Below, piece after piece: positions 35,298 through 43,300 of a stretch of 64,000 nt of DNA. This DNA comes from Gammaproteobacteria bacterium. GTDB lineage: Bacteria; Pseudomonadota; Gammaproteobacteria; Competibacterales; Competibacteraceae. The translations under genes and the position numbers were made by a program. The stretch spans positions 109,153-173,152 of the forward strand of contig JACKNE010000013.1 in the NCBI GenBank assembly GCA_024235035.1. Reading direction: 5' to 3'. Each line of letters begins with the position of its first letter. The first letter of the stretch is position 1. The notes under the pieces were generated by a model. It worked only from the letters and a program-made list of their open reading frames with translations, was not told where the DNA came from and searched no databases.

Positions 35298-35708
35298 CTA
35301 GAGACGCAGGACTCGGGAACGCTGCAACGGTGACAGGCCGACAGCGATGGTGAAGGATGGCAACAAATCAGGCCGGTTCGACCAATCTGGCGGCAGCCAC
35401 CCACTCGTGATATTCAGAGCCAGCCGGTCCAATCCGGCGGCGGGCAAGTGATGCAAATCCACCTCACCCTGACGGCTGAACGCTTGCGCGCAGGCGCCAT
35501 CGTGACAAGGCGAGCGCAGAGGAATCGTGAGGACATCCGCTATCGCAGCCGTATCGTGGTGACAGTCGTGGGTGCTTGATAGTGAGGGAGCGGCATCGAA
35601 CGGCATCGGACAGGCGTGAGTGCGGAACGCCAGCAACAGAACTAGCAACAGTATCGCCACGATACCGCCAGGTTGCCAGGTAAAGCTGCACCGATTCGCC
35701 ATCTTCAA
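35298..35708 (-). CDS. small exported Cys/His protein upstream of cusBA
   Basis: A 136-residue protein. It has a hydrophobic N-terminal signal or anchor (IVAILLLVLLLAFRTHACP, residues 15-33), then a segment with Cys and His (STHDCHHDTAA, SPCHDGACAQ) that could bind metal. I do not recognise a named family. GGAGG lies 8 bases before a TTG at 35708; the ATG at 35702 is an alternative start. It precedes cusB by 79 bases on the same strand, so it is probably part of the metal-efflux operon. Function inferred from context only. Confidence 0.6.
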   Translation of the reverse strand: MKMANRCSFTWQPGGIVAILLLVLLLAFRTHACPMPFDAAPSLSSTHDCHHDTAAIADVLTIPLRSPCHDGACAQAFSRQGEVDLHHLPAAGLDRLALNITSGWLPPDWSNRPDLLPSFTIAVGLSPLQRSRVLRL

Positions 35709-36085
35709 CGCTTAAACCTCCGTGATAGCCCTTCCGTTGGATTGTACCTGACCACGCTGGTTCCAACACCCGCCGCAGGCGATAAACCTCTGTGAACACT
35801 GCGAGCAGTGTGACAGGCAGAGACCGCTGGAAAAACGAAGCAGCATCGACTCGTGGCCTACTCGCGATGCAATCCACCCCGGAGCAAGAAAGTCGAGTTT
35901 CCTATTGATTTAACGAAATAATCTAAAAACATGCTGTGCTCATCAGAATGAGTGAATTTCACAATATGAAATAACCTACTCTTCAACTCTAAAAAATTGG
36001 TCATTTTTTAATCAATCTTGCCTACCGCAACCAACCTCTCATTTTTCAAGCCTTCCTATGATGCCTCAATTTCCAGGGTTAACAG

Positions 36086-36108
36086 TTATCCACAGCTTTT
36101 GTGGATAA
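36086..36108. promoter_or_regulatory. two perfect DnaA boxes, head to head
   Basis: TTATCCACA at 36086-36094 on the plus strand and its reverse complement TGTGGATAA at 36100-36108, separated by GCTTT. Both match the strict E. coli R-box consensus, and flanking bases extend the palindrome by one pair on each side. Such a pair can bind two DnaA molecules, as in DARS-type sites, DnaA-regulated promoters or plasmid origins. Confidence 0.75.
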
Positions 36109-36184
36109 CTTTAACGATCACTGTTTCTTCACCAAGAAAAGCACCCGAGTTCCGCCTAGTCACATGGATCTTGACAAACCCAAT

Positions 36185-36214
36185 CGTATATATTAAGTAT
36201 TCACTTCGTATATA
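36185..36214 (+). promoter_or_regulatory. direct repeat CGTATATA, candidate operator of the RHH gene
   Basis: CGTATATA occurs at 36185-36192 and 36207-36214, 22 bases apart (two helical turns), ending 19 bases before the start codon of the ribbon-helix-helix gene. Ribbon-helix-helix repressors often bind such spaced direct repeats over their own promoter. Confidence 0.5.
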
Positions 36215-36233
36215 CAAAACATCGCTTTTCGCT

Positions 36234-36413
36234 ATGGGTAAAAATAAAAAACAAAAATCCAACGAGGATAAGGAAGTGAAGTTGGTGGTTCGAATCGAGG
36301 CTGGTTTGCGCGACGCGTTCATCGAAGCCTGCCAAGACTTGGACACGACCGCTTCCAGAGAAGTACGGCGGTTCATCCGTGACTTTCTGGCGCGCTCAGG
36401 TAAGGAGGCTTGA
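36234..36413 (+). CDS. small ribbon-helix-helix DNA-binding protein
   Basis: 59 residues. A lysine-rich N-terminus (GKNKKQKSNEDKEVK) is followed by a beta strand KLVVRIEAGLRDAFIEAC and the helices QDLDTTASREVRRFIRDFLA, the ribbon-helix-helix pattern of antitoxins and plasmid copy-control proteins. The ATG at 36234 is chosen because the upstream in-frame extension is AT-rich non-coding DNA. The next gene on the same strand is a 64-residue unknown that could be a partner. The AT-rich, DnaA-box-bearing upstream DNA suggests plasmid or phage origin. Confidence 0.7.
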   Translation: MGKNKKQKSNEDKEVKLVVRIEAGLRDAFIEACQDLDTTASREVRRFIRDFLARSGKEA

Positions 36414-36498
36414 GATTTTGCGAACGATATTCGGAAATTCCACAAGAAACAGGACAATACTCATTCCACAACCGCTTCTTAAGGCAAGTTGAAACACC

Positions 36499-36693
36499 AT
36501 GCTCCATCCTAACCTCGCGACCACCGATCGGCAGCAAACCCAAGCGGCTCTGGAAGCCATGCGCAACTACTTTGCCGCCACTGCTCAAGCCCAACCCCGC
36601 AAGGAACGGCAACGGTTGGCCCAGGAATGGCTGACCGCAGTTCGCCAGATGCGAACTCGCTCCATCACTCAGTCAGAGACAGAGACGCTATAG
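36499..36693 (+). CDS. small hypothetical protein following the RHH gene
   Basis: 64 residues, helical, rich in Gln/Arg/Ala (QTQAALEAMRNYFAATAQAQ, ERQRLAQEWLTAVRQM). I recognise no family and see no toxin signature. It lies 85 bases after the ribbon-helix-helix gene on the same strand, so co-transcription is possible. An overlapping frame (36410-36634) is serine/proline-rich and less protein-like. Confidence 0.45.
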   Translation: MLHPNLATTDRQQTQAALEAMRNYFAATAQAQPRKERQRLAQEWLTAVRQMRTRSITQSETETL

Positions 36694-36894
36694 TGACATT
36701 CTCAATGTCCAGCCGCCTGGGCGATAGCGTCCCCACATGATTTGGATTTGCGGGTGGGTTAGGCCATAGACCATCACCCACCGCTGCTCGCGGACCCCTT
36801 CCCACCTTGGACGACCGACCCTGCTAAACAGCGGGCTGGATGGTTGACGCGCAATCGTTGGATTGTAGAGTATAGTTAGGCTCGGCATTATCAA
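36688..36894 (-). CDS. doubtful small ORF, possibly a gene remnant
   Basis: The second half (REQRWVMVYGLTHPQIQIMW, then GRYRPGGWTLRMS) looks like real protein sequence, the first half does not. It overlaps the end of the preceding plus-strand ORF and is divergent from the APC permease. I include it only as a possible 5'-truncated remnant. Confidence 0.2.
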   Translation of the reverse strand: MIMPSLTILYNPTIARQPSSPLFSRVGRPRWEGVREQRWVMVYGLTHPQIQIMWGRYRPGGWTLRMSL

Positions 36895-36914
36895 AACTGC
36901 AACGAGAAACCATT

Positions 36915-38897
36915 ATGCCGCTAGCCGACAAAGTCAGAGATGCGGTCATAGGCAAACCGCAAGATCCGCTGCATGCAAGCTCCCGCCATGGTCTAGACAC
37001 TCGCCACAACATTGCTCTAGTCGCTTTTCTGGCCTGGATCAGCCTGGGCGCCGATGGCTTGTCCTCCGCCTGCTACGGCCCACAGGAAGCTTTTCTGGCG
37101 CTGGGTCGCTACACGCATCTTGGCCTGTACCTGGCTGTCGCCACGTTCCTGACGGTCTTCATCATTGCGCTGGCCTACAACCAGGTCATCGAATTGTTTC
37201 CATCGGGTGGCGGCGGCTACAAAGTCGCCACCCAGCTACTGGGTTCCCGAGCCGGGCTGGTGTCGGGCTCAGCACTGTTGGTGGATTATGTGCTGACCAT
37301 TGCGATCTCCATCGCCGCTGGGGTCGATGCCCTGTTCAGCCTACTGCCGCTCGGCGTCCAACCCTATAAATTGATCACCGAAATAATTCTGGGCGCCCTG
37401 TTGATCGTACTCAATCTGCGCAGTATGAGAGAGTCGCTCCAAGTCTTGTTACCGATCTTCATCGGCTTCATCCTGACTCACGCCGGGTTGATCATCTATG
37501 GCATCGTTGCGCATTCCGAGGGGTTGCCGGCACTGATCCCAGACACCCTCGCCGAAACCGAGCAACTGACCCAACAAATGGGCTGGATATTCGCCGCTTC
37601 GCTGTTCCTAAAAGCCTATTCACTGGGCGGAGGCACCTACACCGGTTTGGAAGCGGTTTCCAACAATGCTCAACTGCTGCGAGAGCCGCGAGTCATTACC
37701 GGTCGCTATACCATGCTGTACATGGCAATTGCTCTCAGTTTCACAGCTGGCGGCATCATCCTGCTCTACCTGCTTTGGAATGCCCAGTATGTTCCTTACC
37801 AGACGCTGAATGCGGTCACCTTCAGCGCCATCATCGATAGTTGGCGGCTCGATCCTGCGCTGAGCCATAGCTTGTTGGCGCTTGTGCTCCTGCTAGAAGC
37901 GGGGCTGCTATTCGTCGCCGCCAACATCGGCTTTCTCGGCGGACCGCGCGTCTTGGCTTATATGGCAGTCGATTCCTGGGCGCCGCGTCAGTTCCGAAAT
38001 CTATCCGGACGACTGGTCACCCAAAACGGTATCCTGCTGATGGGACTGGGCGCGCTCGGTATCTTGATGTGGACCGAAGGCGATGTATCGGTGCTGGTCG
38101 TACTTTACAGCATCAACGTGTTCATGACCTTTTCGCTGTCGCTGCTCGGTCTATGCAAGCATTGGTGGACCAACCGCTATGACGAGCCCCATTGGAAGCC
38201 ACGATTATTGCTATCGTTGGTCGGCTTTGCCGTCACCGGCGGCATTCTGATCGTGACCATCGTGGAAAAATTCACCGAGGGCGGCTGGCTGACGATCCTG
38301 CTCACCGGCTTGATCATCACGCTCTGCGCACTGATCAAACACCACTACGAAGGGGTTCGTCAGCAGTTACGCACCGTCGATGCGCTTTACGCACCGCGTC
38401 CAGGCTGGGGCGAGGATTTGCCAGAACCCCCCCTCGACCCCACTCAGCCGACCGCTATCTTCTTGGTCGGTAAGAACCGTGGCTTGGGCATGTATACCCT
38501 CAAATGGCTCAATGAAGTATTCACAGGTCACTTTAAGAATTTCATTTTCCTGAGCGTCGGCGAGGTCGATGCGGAGAGCTTCGGTGGCAAGGGCGCGCTC
38601 CGTTCGTTGCAGTACCAGATCGAGAATTCACTCCGCTATTACGTCCATTACTGCCACAACGAAGGCTGGGCGGCAGCCTCCTATGCCGCTTACGGCACTG
38701 ATGTGGAAACAGAATTGGAAAAACTGGTCGTGCAGGTCACCAGCGAGTACCCCAACAGCGTGTGTCTAGGCAGCAAGCTGATTTTCTCCCATGAAAACTG
38801 GCTGATTTCATGGTTGCACAACCATACCGCCATCGCCATGCAGCGCCGCTTGCACTTACGGGAAATTCAGATGATCGTGACCCCGATCAAGATCTAG
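36915..38897 (+). CDS. APC-superfamily permease (KimA-like)
   Basis: A 660-residue transporter. About twelve membrane helices occupy residues 30-470, with the APC core motif LAWISLGADGLSSACYGPQE in helix 1 and FPSGGGGYKVATQLLGSRAG in helix 3. A cytoplasmic C-terminal region of about 180 residues (VGKNRGLGMYTLKWLNEVF, SLQYQIENSLRYYVHYCHNE) follows. Length and the SxGADGLSS helix 1 resemble the KimA potassium importer group rather than amino-acid permeases, so K+ uptake is a guess. It stands alone. Confidence 0.8.
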   Translation: MPLADKVRDAVIGKPQDPLHASSRHGLDTRHNIALVAFLAWISLGADGLSSACYGPQEAFLALGRYTHLGLYLAVATFLTVFIIALAYNQVIELFPSGGGGYKVATQLLGSRAGLVSGSALLVDYVLTIAISIAAGVDALFSLLPLGVQPYKLITEIILGALLIVLNLRSMRESLQVLLPIFIGFILTHAGLIIYGIVAHSEGLPALIPDTLAETEQLTQQMGWIFAASLFLKAYSLGGGTYTGLEAVSNNAQLLREPRVITGRYTMLYMAIALSFTAGGIILLYLLWNAQYVPYQTLNAVTFSAIIDSWRLDPALSHSLLALVLLLEAGLLFVAANIGFLGGPRVLAYMAVDSWAPRQFRNLSGRLVTQNGILLMGLGALGILMWTEGDVSVLVVLYSINVFMTFSLSLLGLCKHWWTNRYDEPHWKPRLLLSLVGFAVTGGILIVTIVEKFTEGGWLTILLTGLIITLCALIKHHYEGVRQQLRTVDALYAPRPGWGEDLPEPPLDPTQPTAIFLVGKNRGLGMYTLKWLNEVFTGHFKNFIFLSVGEVDAESFGGKGALRSLQYQIENSLRYYVHYCHNEGWAAASYAAYGTDVETELEKLVVQVTSEYPNSVCLGSKLIFSHENWLISWLHNHTAIAMQRRLHLREIQMIVTPIKI

Positions 38898-39041
38898 ACG
38901 CTAGATAAAAGCCCACTCACTGATGGTAGAGGCCAAATTGCCATGTCATGTAGAGAATCGACTCAAGGAAGTGACGCCAATCCGCCAAAAACAGCGAGTA
39001 GGCTGGCGTCGAAAGCCTAATGGCGCCATGCCGCTGCATGT

Positions 39042-40028
39042 TCACACCCGCTTCATGCTCGACCCTCGCTCACGTAATTCCCCACGTAACACCACTCGGC
39101 GCACGGACTGGGACGGGTGGGCAATCCGCTGAAGCAACAACTCAATCGCGGCCTGACCGATATCGTAAGTCGGCTGGGCGATCACCGTGATGCCGGGTCC
39201 CACTAATCGAGTCCAGGGCAAGTCATCAAAACCAGCTAGCCCGATCTGCTCGGGAAATTGAAGGTGCGTTTCTCGCAAAGCTTCGACCAACCCCAGCAGA
39301 ATGAGGCCATTACTCCCCACCAGCGCATCGGGTAACGACTGTCTTTGCACCAGTTCAATCGCAGCTACACGAGCAGCATCTACCGTCGCCGGCGCTGCTT
39401 TAGTCAACGTCTCCAATCCATGCGTGGCCATTGCCATTACATAACCCTCCTGCCGCTGCCGACCAGTGGCGCTGTTCGCCCCGGAAATAAAGGCGATACG
39501 CCGGTAACCCTGCTCAATCAAGTGGACGGTCAGGCGATAGGCGGCATCGACGTTATCCAGCACGACCGCATCGGCTGTGGTCTCGCGGTCACAACGATCG
39601 ACCAATACGATTGGAAATGGGTAATCACCCGTCCGGAAGCGTGCGAGGATCGAGAGTGAAGGCGACAAGATAACCCCACTGACGTTCTCATCCCGCATCA
39701 GGTCGAGATAGAGCGCTTCTTTCTCCGGATCTTCGTCAGCGTTGCAGAGAATCACCCGCATCCGGTGTTGATAGGCCATATCCTCGACCGCGCGGCTGAT
39801 CTCGGTGAAAAACGGGTTGCGGATATCCGAGACGATCAAGCCGATCGTGTCGGTACGGCGCGAACGCAACCGCCTCGCCGCCAAATCGGGTCGATAATCC
39901 AGCGCCTGGACCGCATCCAGCACCCGCTGGCGGGTCGCTTCAGTGACTCCGGTATGCCCGGCCAACACTCGTGATACGGAGGCCACCGAGACCCCCGCCT
40001 GTTTGGCGACATCCTTAATTTGCGCCAT
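39042..40028 (-). CDS. LacI-family transcriptional regulator of a sugar regulon
   Basis: A 328-residue LacI/GalR protein. The N-terminal helix-turn-helix and hinge are IKDVAKQAGVSVASVSRVLA and LDYRPDLAARRLRSRRTDTI, followed by a periplasmic-binding-protein-like sensor (LIVSDIRNPFFTEISRAVED, FDDLPWTRLVGPGITVIAQP). The start at 40028 is favoured by GAGG seven bases upstream. A perfect palindrome GTAATCGATTAC lies 25 bases before it, a likely autoregulation site. Similar operators precede the porin and fructose PTS operons, so this protein is the best local candidate for their repressor. The ligand could be fructose 1-phosphate or a related sugar phosphate; not provable here. Confidence 0.88.
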   Translation of the reverse strand: MAQIKDVAKQAGVSVASVSRVLAGHTGVTEATRQRVLDAVQALDYRPDLAARRLRSRRTDTIGLIVSDIRNPFFTEISRAVEDMAYQHRMRVILCNADEDPEKEALYLDLMRDENVSGVILSPSLSILARFRTGDYPFPIVLVDRCDRETTADAVVLDNVDAAYRLTVHLIEQGYRRIAFISGANSATGRQRQEGYVMAMATHGLETLTKAAPATVDAARVAAIELVQRQSLPDALVGSNGLILLGLVEALRETHLQFPEQIGLAGFDDLPWTRLVGPGITVIAQPTYDIGQAAIELLLQRIAHPSQSVRRVVLRGELRERGSSMKRV

Positions 40029-40052
40029 TAGCATGCCTCATTTTTGCTTAAA

Positions 40053-40064
40053 GTAATCGATTAC
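40053..40064. promoter_or_regulatory. LacI-type operator, probable autoregulation site
   Basis: GTAATCGATTAC is a perfect 12-bp palindrome in the promoter interval of the lacI-type gene. It shares the TGTAA/TTACA half-sites and central CG with the operators at 48454 and 56256, differing only at the two bases beside the centre. Confidence 0.6.
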
Positions 40065-40384
40065 AATTATCATCTCACGTTCAACCTGCTTTTCATACTG
40101 GTCAATTAATTCTGCTTTGTCGGATTACCCATCAAGCCTCACTCCCTGAGTTGCTTTCTGCTGGGCGAAGCAGATAGCCGGCGGATTTCTGTGGTTACGT
40201 TCCCCTGCAACGGCTGCAGATTACTGCACTCATTGGCGGTATCTACCAGTGGCAATGGGAATTGGAGCAAAACGTCGTCGTCTCGTTTATCAGCCACTTT
40301 ATCGCTGCCAAGGACTATCCCAGCCCATCATTTCGTCCTACCATCAATGCGTAAGTCCTATTTCTGTAAAAGGTCGGCTCTATC
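40065..40384. other. intergenic stretch before the CheB/CheR/GGDEF/EAL gene
   Basis: About 320 bases. One frame (about 40181-40355) reads LQITALIGGIYQWQWELEQN followed by VVVSFISHFIAAKDYP and a stop, which looks like a protein C-terminus without a start codon. It may be a gene remnant, but I cannot name a family. A different overlapping ATG ORF at 40191-40388 is serine-rich and unlikely. The promoter of the following gene must lie here. Confidence 0.35.
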
Positions 40385-43300
40385 GTGAACAGCATCAGCG
40401 CGAATCCTCCGGATGAAACTCAAAGCTTAAACTCTTTTCCCATTGTCGGCATTGGGGCATCAGCCGGCGGGTTAGAAGCGCTCAAGCAGTTTTTCCGGGC
40501 GACGCCACCGGACACGGGATTGGCTTTTGTCCTGGTGCAGCATCTAGATCCCAATCACCAAAGCCTGATGGCAGACTTGTTAGCGAAGTACACGACCATG
40601 CCCGTTGCGCAAGTCATCGACGGACTCCCGGTCAAGCCCAATCATGTCTATGTAATCCCACCCAATCATTATCTAGTGATTCAGGAGAGTGTATTGCGGC
40701 TAAGTCCACCAACGGAACGCCGGGGCATGCGGATGCCGATTGATCACTTTTTACGCTCTTTAGCAGAGGATCAGGGCGAAAAAGCCCTTTGTGTGATTCT
40801 CTCGGGAACCGGCAGCGATGGGACCTTGGGTCTGCGTGAAATCAAGGGCCGTGGCGGCATGACTATCGTGCAAGAACCGGCCACCGCTCAATACGGGGGG
40901 ATGCCGCACAGTGCGCTGGCGACCGGTCTGGTGGATTACTGTCTGGCGGTGGAAGATATTCCGCAAACACTTGTGCGTTACGTGCAACACCCCTATGTGC
41001 GCGGCGAACTTCCCTTGCCCACAAAGACCGTCGAACCGCCTGACGATCTGGACGCCGTGATCTCGATCATCCGAGCACGAACCGGTCATGACTTCCGCCA
41101 CTATAAGAAAGGTACGCTGGGTCGCCGCATCGCCCGCCGCATGGGGTTAGCCACTATCGAAAAGCCGCCTGACTATCTCAAACTGCTCCAGGCTTCGAGA
41201 GATGAAATTGACAAGCTGGTGCGTGATCTTCTTATCAGCGTTACCAGTTTTTTCCGAGAACCCGAAGCCTTCGAGACGCTGAGAACCGAGATTGCACCCT
41301 CCATCGTGGAGCAGATACGACCGGAGGAGCCGATCCGCCTTTGGGTGCCCGGTTGCGCGAGCGGTGAGGAAGCCTATTCCCTGGCCATGTTGTTCATCGA
41401 CGCCATTCGACAGAGCGAAAAATCGGTGGGCTTACAGGTTTTCGCCACGGACATCGACGTCAAGGCGCTCGAAATCGCGCGAGCGGGGATCTATCCGGCT
41501 GCGGCTACCACAGAATTGCCGCCGGACTATCTGCAGTACTTTTTCACACGCGACGGCGAACAAGTCAGCGTGAATAAATCGGTGCGCGAAACGGTGGTGT
41601 TCGCAGCGCAAAATTTGATCACCGATCCGCCTTTTTCGCGCCTGCATTTGATCAGTTGCCGCAATCTGCTGATCTATCTGGATAGCGAAATCCAGACGAA
41701 CGTGATTCGCCTGTTTCACTTTGCTTTGCGGGACGGCGGCTATCTGTTTCTGGGCAATTCCGAGACGATCGGCCCGCACACCGATCTGTTCCAAACCCTT
41801 TCAAAAAAATGGCGTCTCTACCGTCGGCTCAATGGGCCTATCAGCGCCTATGGCCCCGACTACTATAGGATAGCGAGTGATACGGTCATGGCAGCGCCAC
41901 GCAATGTCCTTGGGCGCGCGAAGGTCGTGACCGGGCGGCGCATAGGTGAACAGATCGAAGCCAAGCTGCTCAAGGAATATGCCCCCGCCGCTGTCTTGGT
42001 AGATCGGGCGGGCCAGGCGCTGTTTTTTCATGGCGCCACGTCGCGTTACCTAGAAATGCCCACAGGCACCGCCACGCATGAGCTGATCGCATTGGCGCGC
42101 GAAAGTTTGCGCCCTGCCTTGCGCACTACCCTGCAAAAAGCGATGCGGACACAGACGGTCATCGAAGCTCGGCGTATCGCGCTGCACGATGCGAGCAGCC
42201 GCTACGAAATACGCCTCAAGATATGGCCGGTCAATGAGACGGAAGGTACGTTCCTCATTTGTTTCGAGGACGAAAAGGAAACCGAACCCACCGCCTATCA
42301 GGTACCGATGGGTGAAGAAACCTTAGTCAAACATCTGGAACACGAACTGAAAGCTACCCGAGAGGATTTGCAGACTACCATCGAAGAAGCCGAAACCACG
42401 AACGAGGAATTAAAGGCAGCCAACGAAGAAGTGATGTCCATGAATGAGGAACTCCAGTCCACTAACGAGGAACTGGAAACCTCCCGGGAAGAGCTGCAAT
42501 CCCTCAATGAAGAGTTATCCACCGTGAACAATCAGTTGCTCGACAAGGTTCACGATCTGGAATCGGCGAACAACGATCTCGCCAATTTGCTTTCGAGCAC
42601 CGAGATTGCCACGATCTTTCTGGATGCCGACTTGCGAGTGCGGCGCTACACCCCGTCAGCAACACGCCTATTCGCGTTTATCGAGGCTGACCACGGTCGG
42701 TCCATTGCCGACGTGGTGCAACGCTTCCAGGACGGGGTTCTGATTGACCATTGCCAGCAGGTCATGCACACACTCCAACCCTTTCAGGAAGAGGTATGCG
42801 ACCACCAGGGTAACTGGTTTCTCCTACGTATCCTGCCCTATCGAACCCTGGATCAGCATATCGATGGGGTTGTGATGACCTTTTCCGATATTACCGAGAT
42901 CAAAAATGCGTATGCCGCTGTGCAAGACCGCGAGCGACAGATCCGGGTTATTACGGATGCCTTGCCAATTTTGATCGCTCATATCGATGTGGAACACCGC
43001 TTTCAATTTGTGAATGGCGCCTATGAGCGCTGGTTTGGGTTATCGCAACAGAACCTGCTTGGCGAACCGCTTTGCCAAATTTTTGGCATCGCGGCTTATG
43101 AGAGCCTGTGCCCGCTGATCGAGCGCACGCTGCAGGGCGAAACCTGTGAAGCCACGGCGCATTTGACACATCGCCGCCTGGGTGAACGCGATATCAGCAC
43201 CACCTGTGTGCCGGAGTTGACGAGTGCGGGTCAAGTGATGGGCTTCTACTTATTGATCCGCGATGTGACGGAACAGAAGAAAATTGAACAACGCCTGATG

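Larger units (their letters stand above)
35709..36233. other. AT-rich intergenic region with paired DnaA boxes and iterated CGTATATA
   Basis: About 525 bases. From about 35880 the base composition turns AT-rich, unlike the flanks. It contains two perfect DnaA boxes in inverted orientation and two CGTATATA sites before a ribbon-helix-helix gene (both listed separately). No ORF with support is present. Confidence 0.6.
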
